A stretch of DNA of 64,000 nt from Bacteroidales bacterium CF. Its GTDB lineage: Bacteria; Bacteroidota; Bacteroidia; Bacteroidales; UBA932. The position numbers and the translations under genes were made by a program. The notes beneath the pieces are model-generated. The model was not told where the DNA came from. It worked only from the letters and a program-made list of their open reading frames with translations, and did not search any database. The DNA lies in NCBI GenBank assembly GCA_000473305.1, contig CP006772.1, forward strand, positions 992,001 through 1,056,000, given 5' to 3'. This document shows, one piece after another, positions 36,248 through 44,217 of the stretch. Within the stretch, counting starts at the first letter, position 1. Every line of letters begins with the position of its first letter.

Positions 36248-39151
36248 TTATTTAAGGGTCAGTTCAACACCAATAGTGAATGTTCTCATGGCTGGCATCG
36301 AGAAGTTGTAGTACCCGCTGTCTCTGACTTCCGGGTCAAAGTTCAGACCAGAGAAGGTGAGCAGGTTCGCACCGGCTATATATATTCTCGCATTGGCCTT
36401 CTCCTTGAGAACCTTTGTCAAATCATAAGATATTGTGAGATTTTTAAGCCTCAGGTAGTCACCTTTCTTAAGGAAACGAGAGGAGTCATAATAGCCACCG
36501 TATGCATTATCGGCAATACGCATTGGTACATTTGTGTCATCACCGGCAACAGTCCATCTGTTCAGCTGATCGGCACCTATATTGTTGCGATAGCTGTATC
36601 CGTCCGAATCAATATCATCCAATGCATTATCCCATACATAATGCCCATATTTGTAACTCCATGACATTGAGACTGACAGATTTTTATAACTGAAATTTGA
36701 ACTAAAGCCACCAAAACCCTTAGGAATAGCAGTCATGCCTTCCAAAATCATCGAAGAGGCCTGCTTCCTGTTAACAGGAGTCATATCATAAGAGCCGTCT
36801 TCCAGTAGGGTGCCTTTTGCATAAAGAGGAGAACCGTTTTCAGGATCTACACCAAGATATTTACGTGTATAGTACTGATAATATGAATATCCTGCTGTCC
36901 AGATATGAGGACGACTGACGATAGATTCACCCTTCTCGGACATCTCCAGTATCTCATTTGTGTACTTACTCCAGTGAATATTGAAGTCCCAGTTAATGTC
37001 CCTGTTTTTAATAATGTTAGCGTGTAAAGACAGTTCAACACCTTTGTTTTGCATAGATCCGACATTTCTCAGAGCTGTCTGGAATCCTGTAGTTGTAGGG
37101 ACAGAGGCATCAAGAAGAAGATCCTTGGTTGTTCTTTGATAGTATTCAGCCACAATTCCGAACCTTTGAAGGAAGTCATACTCGATTGCAACATTCCAGT
37201 TAAGATTCTTCTCCCAGGTTAGGTCATAGTTTGCAAGATTACTTGGATATGCAGCATTTCCCTCACCATAAATATCATAAGAGAACAGTGACATATAACC
37301 ATATAGACTGCTTGGAAGAGTACCGCTAGTACCATAAGAGGCACGAAGCCTGATATTATCAGCCCACTCTATATCTTTCATAAACTTCTCATTGGTTATT
37401 TTCCATGAACCGGAAATTGACCAGAAGTTACCCCATCTTTTCTCCGGGCTCAGCCTTGATGAGCCGTCACGACGGAATGTACCTGTCAGAAAATATCTGT
37501 TGTCATAGTCATAGTTAAGATTACTAATTACTGACAAAAGAGTTGACTGATCATTATATGTCCCACCCTCCTTGAGAGTAGCTGCAAGATAGGTGGACTG
37601 CATACCATAGTTGGCGAAATCAGACTTGGACAGATTTGTGTATTGTTGTGAGTCATCTTCGGCTTCCCAACCACCCATAAAGGCAACATGATGTTTATCT
37701 GCAAAAGTCTTGTCATAAGAGAGAGTAGATGAACTTACCAATTTTTCAACTCTCCTGTACCTGTCACCAATGTATCCGTTTCCATATGCAGTACCGTTAG
37801 GGTGTCCCATCATCCAACCGAAACGGTCGTCAATGCGTGTATAGTCATAGCTAAGGATCGTCTTGGCCTTGAGCCCCGGAAGAATATCTGCTTCAGCAAA
37901 ACCCTTTAACATAGTCCTGCCCTGTTTTGAGTATGCAATCTGTTTGTCGAAATTAGGGACAGGATTTCTGTATGAACCATTGTAAGACTCCATCCAGTAA
38001 TTGCCCTCCGCATCCTTGTACGGCCATCTTGATGTAAGGTAAACTTTCCATAAATAGTATGGATTGTCTTTTGCTGCACCATCCTGATTACCTTTCTGAT
38101 TTGTACTTGTGAACTGGAAGGAACCTCCAACCTTTACATGCTTGCTTGCCTGTGCCTCCGCGTTAAAGGTGGTAGAAATCCTTGTGAGTTTTTCCATTAC
38201 ATTGACACCTTGCTGGTCATTGTAACCGACCGAAGCGTATACCTTTGACTGAGGTCCGCCTCCCGAAATGTTGAATTCATAATTCTGTGAAACCGCATTG
38301 CGGAACAGAACATCTTCCCAGTCAACATATTCGTATCCCTCCTTCTTTGACGGGTAGTACTGTTCAACCTTCGCATTTACATATGAAGATACAGACCCGT
38401 AACTTGCCCATGAGCTTGGATTTGCATTGGCATAGTTTGTCCAGGCTTCTCTGTGAAGCATTTCGGCTTCTGAGTCACTTGCAAGAGGATAATTGTTATA
38501 TGCAAAATAAGATACACCGGCACTGGCTTTAAATGTCGAAACAATCTTTCCGGTATTTCCCTTTTTTGTTGTTATCAAAATCACACCGTTTGCTGCTCTG
38601 GACCCATATAGAGAAGCTGCAGCTGCGTCCTTTAATATTGTAATGGTTTCTATATCGCTTGGATTAAGATAGTTCATTGTGCTTGACCAAATGTTCGCGG
38701 ATGAAAGGTCTCCGCTTGTAGCCGGTATACCGTCAATAACATAGAGTGGATCATTTCCGGCATTAAAGGAGCTGAAACCGCGAACCCTTATTTCAGGCAT
38801 GCCTCCTGGTTGACCGGATGTCTGTGCAATCGAAACTCCCGCAACAGCTCCGGTTATGGCTTGCTCGAAGGTAACTACGGGAATGTCTTTAATAGCATCT
38901 CCTTTAACCATCGTTGCAGACCCTGAATAAGAGCCCTTCTTCACGTTGCCGTAAGCTACAACCATCACCTCATCCAATCCGACTGCCTGTTGTGACAATA
39001 CAGCGTTGATAACAACCTTTCCCTCAACAGGGATTTCTACGGTTTGATAACCGATAGAAGAGAATACAAGAACAGCGTTAGATGGTACTTTGTCCAATGA
39101 ATAAGAGCCATTGGCATCTGCTACGGTAGCGGTTTTTGTCCCTTTGATCAT
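36248..39151 (-). CDS. SusC-like TonB-dependent transporter lacking its N-terminus (probable truncated gene)
   Basis: About 967 residues of a SusC transporter, beginning in the middle of the carboxypeptidase regulatory-like domain (MIKGTKTATVADANGSYSLD). The frame is open back to an in-frame TGA at 39188-39190, giving only KILHTGIPYATV before that Met, which continues the same domain. There is no signal peptide, TonB box region, STN or first beta strand. The plug (VVAYGNVKKGS, KDAAAASLYGSRAANGV) and the barrel to SIGV-type C-terminus are intact with no internal frameshift. It could be a pseudogene after deletion or rearrangement, or a silent cassette. The SusD beside it is intact. Confidence 0.85.
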   Translation of the reverse strand: MIKGTKTATVADANGSYSLDKVPSNAVLVFSSIGYQTVEIPVEGKVVINAVLSQQAVGLDEVMVVAYGNVKKGSYSGSATMVKGDAIKDIPVVTFEQAITGAVAGVSIAQTSGQPGGMPEIRVRGFSSFNAGNDPLYVIDGIPATSGDLSSANIWSSTMNYLNPSDIETITILKDAAAASLYGSRAANGVILITTKKGNTGKIVSTFKASAGVSYFAYNNYPLASDSEAEMLHREAWTNYANANPSSWASYGSVSSYVNAKVEQYYPSKKEGYEYVDWEDVLFRNAVSQNYEFNISGGGPQSKVYASVGYNDQQGVNVMEKLTRISTTFNAEAQASKHVKVGGSFQFTSTNQKGNQDGAAKDNPYYLWKVYLTSRWPYKDAEGNYWMESYNGSYRNPVPNFDKQIAYSKQGRTMLKGFAEADILPGLKAKTILSYDYTRIDDRFGWMMGHPNGTAYGNGYIGDRYRRVEKLVSSSTLSYDKTFADKHHVAFMGGWEAEDDSQQYTNLSKSDFANYGMQSTYLAATLKEGGTYNDQSTLLSVISNLNYDYDNRYFLTGTFRRDGSSRLSPEKRWGNFWSISGSWKITNEKFMKDIEWADNIRLRASYGTSGTLPSSLYGYMSLFSYDIYGEGNAAYPSNLANYDLTWEKNLNWNVAIEYDFLQRFGIVAEYYQRTTKDLLLDASVPTTTGFQTALRNVGSMQNKGVELSLHANIIKNRDINWDFNIHWSKYTNEILEMSEKGESIVSRPHIWTAGYSYYQYYTRKYLGVDPENGSPLYAKGTLLEDGSYDMTPVNRKQASSMILEGMTAIPKGFGGFSSNFSYKNLSVSMSWSYKYGHYVWDNALDDIDSDGYSYRNNIGADQLNRWTVAGDDTNVPMRIADNAYGGYYDSSRFLKKGDYLRLKNLTISYDLTKVLKEKANARIYIAGANLLTFSGLNFDPEVRDSGYYNFSMPAMRTFTIGVELTLK

Positions 39152-39230
39152 TACTGTAGCATAGGGAATTCCAGTGTGTAATATTTTTCAAAAAGCAGAT
39201 TTACATTATATTTGAATTCTTAAACTTAAA

Positions 39231-39238
39231 TATATTTG
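39231..39238 (+). promoter_or_regulatory. -7 element upstream of the membrane protein at 39246
   Basis: TATATTTG matches TAnnTTTG; TTTG at 39211-39214 lies 16 bp before it, shorter than the usual 19. It is only 7 bp from the ATG, implying a leaderless or nearly leaderless message if used. Confidence 0.35.
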
Positions 39239-39245
39239 GATACTT

Positions 39246-39704
39246 ATGGAAAATGCGAAGAGTAAGTACAATTTCGGTTTAATTATCTTATTAATAGTAG
39301 TTTTGAGTTCTGTTATACTGTATCAACAAGGTGCGTTCAAAAAGCCTTCGTTTGAAACCCAGATGGCTAAAGCCGCAAAAAAATTGAACAGGCAATGCCC
39401 CCAAATGATTGATCCCGAGACCCAATTGGACAGCGCAGTGGTTTTCAGGGATTCATTATTTCAGTACAATTATACAATGGTAAAAATGGTCAGGGACTCG
39501 ACCGACACTCTCGGATTCAGACATTATATGAAACCGAAGCTGCTCAAATTCGTCAGATATAACAATGAACTGAAGCCATACAGAGATCACAGAGTTATTA
39601 TGGAATACATATACCGTGACAAAAATGGTTCGTTACTCGGCAAATTCACATTCACACCGAAAAAATATCTGGAGGAGGATTTTTACAGGACAAGTCCATT
39701 CTGA
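39246..39704 (+). CDS. Hypothetical single-span membrane protein
   Basis: A 152-residue protein with a short charged N-terminus, one transmembrane helix (about residues 10-30, FGLIILLIVVLSSVILYQQ) and a soluble domain that begins with an amphipathic helix ending in NRQCPQMIDPETQLDS and continues with a repeated strand pattern (FQYNYTMVKMV). The CP-x-x-ID-x-x-T-x-LDS pattern recurs in Bacteroidetes hypothetical membrane proteins that I cannot name. The gene is read away from the truncated SusC and stands alone. I assign no function. Confidence 0.8.
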   Translation: MENAKSKYNFGLIILLIVVLSSVILYQQGAFKKPSFETQMAKAAKKLNRQCPQMIDPETQLDSAVVFRDSLFQYNYTMVKMVRDSTDTLGFRHYMKPKLLKFVRYNNELKPYRDHRVIMEYIYRDKNGSLLGKFTFTPKKYLEEDFYRTSPF

Positions 39705-39803
39705 TTCATATGTTTTAAAAGAAATCGTGAATATTTTGTAACTCGATTAAACTTATTCCTTCCGATTCAGTCAAAATAAAGTATAATTTATATTAACCTA
39801 TCA

Positions 39804-41480
39804 ATGAGAAAAATTCTATTACTGGCAGTTCTTCTGCTGGCCAATCTGTCACTTCCTGCTCAGGATAAGATGCTTGACCTGCTCAAGGGCGAACTGAAGA
39901 GCCAAATGGCAACACTTCAGAAGGGAGAATATCCTCCTTACTACATGAACTACAGGGTGGTCGATAATTTTACCCGTACTATCCGATCTTCAATGGGTGC
40001 AACCAATACCGTGGAAGAGGAGAAGCAGATCATCTTTGTACCACAAGTTAGGATTGGAAGCCCGGAATTCGACAACTTTCATGAGTCGCAAAATGGAGTG
40101 ATGACCAACAGATTCGCTGGTCCTCCGACCATTCTCCTTCCTTCAGATCTCCAGAATGGAGCAGAAGCATTCAAGGAGATTATCCGTGAAGAGGTAAACA
40201 AACGTTACAAATTTGCAAAGAAGAGCCTCGAGAGTGCAAAGGCAAAAAGCGGTGTCAAAGTCGAGAATGAGGATAAATCTGCAGATTTCACATCTGTGAA
40301 GGCAGAAAAATATTTCGAACCGGCCCTTTCAGCTGATAAGATAGCCCTTGATACCGATGCCTGGCAGAAAAAACTGAATAAATACACAGCACTGCTTACC
40401 GAAAACAAAGATGTAATATCGGCAAATGCAACACTTAACTTCAAGATTTGGAGGAAATACTTCGTTTCGACAGAAGGTGCAGAGATAGCAGAGAACAGAG
40501 TGTATGTCCTGCTTAGCATTAAGGGAATGACAATGGCTGATGACGGAATGGAACTTCCGTTAAATGAGAGCTACATGGCTTTTTCTTTGGACGAAATTCC
40601 TTCTGATGCAGTAATTATAAAGGATATCAAAGCTATGTCCGCAAAACTCTCAGAGTTGAAAACAGCTCCGCTTGTGCAGCCGTTTACCGGTCCGGCACTT
40701 CTTTCAGGTTCAGCCAGCGGTGTCTTTTTCCATGAAATATTCGGACACAGGGTTGAGGGACAGAAAATGAAAAGCGATTCTGACGGTCAGACATTCAAAA
40801 ATATGGTCGGTGACTATGTCCTACCTAAAAGTCTGAGCGTTTATATGGATCCTACAATGAAAAAATATCACGGTCACCCACTTAACGGTTACTATATTTT
40901 TGATGATCAGGGTGTGAGAGGAGAGAGAGTAGAGGTTGTAAAAGACGGTATACTACGCAACTTTCTTATGACACGTACCGGGTTGAACGGTTTCCCGAAA
41001 TCTAACGGACACGCCAGAGCTGAATTCGAGATGGATCCGACTTCCCGCCAATCTAACCTTATTGTAGAGACCAGCGAATACAAGAGTGATGCTGAGCTTC
41101 GCAAATTACTGATTGATGAGGCTAAAAAGCAAGGTAAGGAGTATGGATACTTTTTCAAATCAGTTACCGGAGGTTTTACACAGACAGGCAGGAGCGGCGC
41201 AAACTCCTTCAATGTCACACCGCTTGAGGTTTACAGAATATATGTAGACGGAAGAAAGGATGAATTGGTAAGAGGAGTCGATATGATCGGAACACCTTTG
41301 TCAATGTTCTCAAATATAGAATACGCCGGGGGCGACTTTGAAATATTTACAGGTACATGCGGTGCTTCATCAGGGTATGTTCCGGTGACAGCAATATCGC
41401 CAACAATTCTTGTAAACAAGGTTGAGCTTCAGAAAAAGGCAAAACCGACAGTAACACCGGCACTATTGCCTCGTCCGTAA
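39804..41480 (+). CDS. Exported TldD-like metalloprotease
   Basis: A 558-residue protein of the TldD/PmbA family with a signal peptide (MRKILLLAVLLLANLSLPAQ). The zinc site HEIFGHRVE (H310, E311, H315; HExxxH) is intact, followed by GVRGERVEVVKDGILRNFL and SGYVPVTAISPTILV. Canonical TldD is cytoplasmic and pairs with TldE (PmbA) to process peptides such as microcin B17 precursor; this copy is exported, so it works in the periplasm or on the surface. It is followed after 24 bp by a paralogue lacking the zinc site, matching the TldD/TldE heterodimer. Confidence 0.9.
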   Translation: MRKILLLAVLLLANLSLPAQDKMLDLLKGELKSQMATLQKGEYPPYYMNYRVVDNFTRTIRSSMGATNTVEEEKQIIFVPQVRIGSPEFDNFHESQNGVMTNRFAGPPTILLPSDLQNGAEAFKEIIREEVNKRYKFAKKSLESAKAKSGVKVENEDKSADFTSVKAEKYFEPALSADKIALDTDAWQKKLNKYTALLTENKDVISANATLNFKIWRKYFVSTEGAEIAENRVYVLLSIKGMTMADDGMELPLNESYMAFSLDEIPSDAVIIKDIKAMSAKLSELKTAPLVQPFTGPALLSGSASGVFFHEIFGHRVEGQKMKSDSDGQTFKNMVGDYVLPKSLSVYMDPTMKKYHGHPLNGYYIFDDQGVRGERVEVVKDGILRNFLMTRTGLNGFPKSNGHARAEFEMDPTSRQSNLIVETSEYKSDAELRKLLIDEAKKQGKEYGYFFKSVTGGFTQTGRSGANSFNVTPLEVYRIYVDGRKDELVRGVDMIGTPLSMFSNIEYAGGDFEIFTGTCGASSGYVPVTAISPTILVNKVELQKKAKPTVTPALLPRP

Positions 41481-41504
41481 TTTATAAAAATAAACATTTG
41501 AGAA

Positions 41505-43211
41505 ATGAGACACATAAAATCAATATTTAGAAGACTAGGCGCTTTTATTATCCTATATACCTGCCTCTCTTCCATATCTTACGGTCAGAGGAATGAATCC
41601 GTGCTTTTCAAGGCAATGCAGGATGAGATGGACCGTACAAAAAAAGAACTTACACTACCGGATGCCCCTTCAACATATTTTGTCGGGTACACTGTTGCTG
41701 AGAATACATATCTTTCAGTAAGCAGTTCTCTTGGAACTATTACATATACAAAGGAGAGCCCGAGAGAGAGGGTACACTCGGTAAACCTGTATGTCGGTGA
41801 CAGTCAGTTTTCGAGTGACTATTCATATACCGACAATGGTATCAACCTTAACTTCTTTACAACACGTGACGACAACTATGATCAGCTCCGCCGTAACTTC
41901 TGGCAGACATCGGACGTAGCATACAAGTTTGCAGTAGAGGTGTACAAGTCAAAAAAGAATGCAGTAAAGACTGCAACAATTTCCGAAGAGGAGAAAGCCT
42001 TGCCGGATATGTTGCCACTTACCGGAACAGTGGTTTCAACTCCTGCAATACCGGAATTTAATTTGAACAAAAAGGCATATCAGGATCTTGCCAACAAGCT
42101 CTCTGTGATATTTGAAAAATACCCTTCAGTATTCGGTTCAAGCGTAGAAATAGGAGGCATTCAAACAGTTTACTACTATTTGACAACTGAGGGTACTAAG
42201 ATTAAGGAACCTGCGGGTTATGTCTCAATTGTCATAAAAGGCAGCGTGAGAAATGATTTAGGTCAGGTTGTAGAGGATAAGAAGGCCATTTATGCAAAAA
42301 ACTTTGATAAACTTCCGGCAGAGTCAGAACTGATCTCTTCCGTAACGAGTTTTGCGGAAAGACTTTCAACTCTTGCAAAAGCACCTAACATACATGAATA
42401 TTATCTGGGCCCGGTTCTTTTTGAGGAGTCAGCATCAGCAAAAATCTTTGCAGACAATCTTATAGATCCTTCAGGAATAGTGGCTTTCAGGCAACCCTTC
42501 CAGGTGATGGCCTCTGTTGCAAGGGCTGAGAACGTTGGGGATGCAAAAAACGTCAAACCATTGGAAGACAGAATTGGGAAAAAAGTGATCGACAACAGAC
42601 TCAATGTTCAGAACAGGACAGATTTGACCGAGTACGAAGGAATGTCATTGATAGGAAACTACACTCTTGATGCACAAGGTGTCGTGCCTGTCAAGGAGAT
42701 TAAACTGGTTGAGAATGGTATTCTTAAATCTTTGCTCAGTTCAAGGGTTCCGACAAAAAAGGTCAAAGGATCTACAGGAAGCCTAAGATACGGAGTAATT
42801 CCGAGATCTATCACTAAAGCAGTCGCTCCGGGAACCCTTATCGTTTCAGCACCGGAAGGGGCTTCATCTTCAGAACTGAAGAGTCAGCTCATCAAAGCGG
42901 CTATAGAGGAAGGCCTTGACTATGCTTATATTGTAAGAAACTTTGCAGGTGGTACGGATCAGTACCTGTATAAGGTGTCTGTTAAGGATGGTTCAGAGAC
43001 TCTGGTTACAGGTGCTGAGATATCCCCGATCCAGTTTATCAAACTTAAAAGAGTATTAGGCGTCTCAAAAGATGAGATGGCATTCAACTATCTATATAAA
43101 GGATCAATTCCTACTTCAATAATTGCCCCTAAATCGGTACTTATCGAAGATATAGAGATTATGAACAAACCGATGAATGTTCAGAAAGAGTCGCCTCTTA
43201 TTGCTAAATAA
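41505..43211 (+). CDS. Exported PmbA/TldE-like protein without zinc site
   Basis: A 568-residue paralogue of the preceding protein, with signal peptide (ending SYGQ). At the place where the neighbour reads ASGVFFHEIFGHRVEG, this protein reads ESASAKIFADNL, so the HExxxH ligands are missing. TldE in the known TldD-TldE pair also lacks the metal site and acts as a partner. The same direction and 24-bp gap support a heterodimer. The substrate is unknown. A strong terminator follows. Confidence 0.88.
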   Translation: MRHIKSIFRRLGAFIILYTCLSSISYGQRNESVLFKAMQDEMDRTKKELTLPDAPSTYFVGYTVAENTYLSVSSSLGTITYTKESPRERVHSVNLYVGDSQFSSDYSYTDNGINLNFFTTRDDNYDQLRRNFWQTSDVAYKFAVEVYKSKKNAVKTATISEEEKALPDMLPLTGTVVSTPAIPEFNLNKKAYQDLANKLSVIFEKYPSVFGSSVEIGGIQTVYYYLTTEGTKIKEPAGYVSIVIKGSVRNDLGQVVEDKKAIYAKNFDKLPAESELISSVTSFAERLSTLAKAPNIHEYYLGPVLFEESASAKIFADNLIDPSGIVAFRQPFQVMASVARAENVGDAKNVKPLEDRIGKKVIDNRLNVQNRTDLTEYEGMSLIGNYTLDAQGVVPVKEIKLVENGILKSLLSSRVPTKKVKGSTGSLRYGVIPRSITKAVAPGTLIVSAPEGASSSELKSQLIKAAIEEGLDYAYIVRNFAGGTDQYLYKVSVKDGSETLVTGAEISPIQFIKLKRVLGVSKDEMAFNYLYKGSIPTSIIAPKSVLIEDIEIMNKPMNVQKESPLIAK

Positions 43212-43228
43212 CTATATGCATTAAAATT

Positions 43229-43270
43229 GAGAGGCCCGCCCGGTGTATACCGGACGGGCCTCTCTCTTTC
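43229..43270. terminator. Bidirectional terminator between convergent genes
   Basis: GAGAGGCCCGCCCGGT (43229-43244) pairs with ACCGGACGGGCCTCTC (43249-43264) with one mismatch and a 4-nt loop (GTAT). Short T-rich runs lie on each side. It serves the TldE-like gene and the esterase gene. Confidence 0.85.
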
Positions 43271-43282
43271 CAGATTGTCCTG

Positions 43283-44140
43283 TTAATATCCAAGGCCTTT
43301 ATTCTCAGCCATTCTGGAATATATGAAAAGATGCTGCTCTACTGCAAATTTCCAGTATTTCCAGGTATGAGCGCCGGGACTCATAATCAACACATGTGGG
43401 ATTTTGAGCTCTTCGCACCTTTTGGCAAAGTTAAGAGTACTGTTGGCATAATAGTCCTGAGAGCCGCAAGTTGCTAACAGAAGTTTATCACCGGCCTTGA
43501 ATGCCGGATTTAGCATGGTACTGTCAAGACGTGTTGTGACTGAATTTGTCTCAAAGTTTGCGCAACCTTCGCTGTACGGACCTATCACTTGCGAAAGCTG
43601 GTAATCCTTGCGTTTTGAGTCCGGAAGGTAGAGGACACCTGACATACTTCCACCTGCCCTGAATTTTGAGACATCATCCAGAAAAGTGCTGAGCGCACCA
43701 TGTCCGCCCATACTTAATCCGGATATAAAAATCTTTTCGGGAACCAGCCCGTACTCCTTGACCATCATCGGATATAACTCTTTGTGAAAAAAGGTCTTCC
43801 ATTGCATCTTGGTACTGTCAATATTGTTCAGGTACCAACTGTTATAAAATCCGTCAGGGGTTATTATGATAAAGCCCCATTTATTGCTTAACTCCTGAAT
43901 GTCTGTCTTTTTGCTCCAATCACTCCAGCATCCGCTCCAGCCATGCAAAAGGAAGAGAGCAGGAGTACCCTTGCCTGACTCAATATTCCACCCGGAAGGT
44001 GTAAATACAAGTACAGTGTCATTTGTCTTCAGATTTGCAGAGTTGATGACATATTTTTTCTGTGCATAAACGTTCGTCTGGCAGAAAAAAGCGAGGCAAC
44101 AAAAAATTAGCATCGCAGGTAGAACTTTAATCTTTTTCAT
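43283..44140 (-). CDS. Exported esterase-family alpha/beta hydrolase
   Basis: A 285-residue exported protein (signal peptide ending NVYAQ) of the esterase-D/feruloyl-esterase-like group. It shows the oxyanion segment LFLLHGWSGCWSDWS and the nucleophile motif SGLSMGGHGALS. The catalytic Asp and His are expected near DYYANS and SPGAHTWKYW. These enzymes cleave acyl groups from carbohydrates or other esters; a substrate is not shown here. A -7 element TAATTTTG (44172-44179, minus strand) lies upstream and faces the neighbouring HD gene's promoter. Confidence 0.87.
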   Translation of the reverse strand: MKKIKVLPAMLIFCCLAFFCQTNVYAQKKYVINSANLKTNDTVLVFTPSGWNIESGKGTPALFLLHGWSGCWSDWSKKTDIQELSNKWGFIIITPDGFYNSWYLNNIDSTKMQWKTFFHKELYPMMVKEYGLVPEKIFISGLSMGGHGALSTFLDDVSKFRAGGSMSGVLYLPDSKRKDYQLSQVIGPYSEGCANFETNSVTTRLDSTMLNPAFKAGDKLLLATCGSQDYYANSTLNFAKRCEELKIPHVLIMSPGAHTWKYWKFAVEQHLFIYSRMAENKGLGY

Positions 44141-44171
44141 GTTGTTATTTGAATATCAAGGTAATTTTAGT

Positions 44172-44179
44172 CAAAATTA
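44172..44179 (-). promoter_or_regulatory. -7 element upstream of the esterase gene
   Basis: CAAAATTA on the plus strand reads TAATTTTG on the minus strand, about 32 bp before the esterase ATG. No -33 box is obvious. Confidence 0.45.
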
Positions 44180-44182
44180 GAC

Positions 44183-44190
44183 TATTTTTG
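44183..44190 (+). promoter_or_regulatory. -7 element upstream of the 7TM-HD gene
   Basis: TATTTTTG matches TAnnTTTG and lies 27 bp before the ATG at 44218. It is 3 bp from the divergent -7 element for the esterase gene, so the two promoters probably compete. Confidence 0.5.
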
Positions 44191-44217
44191 TGAAGTTGTG
44201 AATCTAAAAATCAAGCA

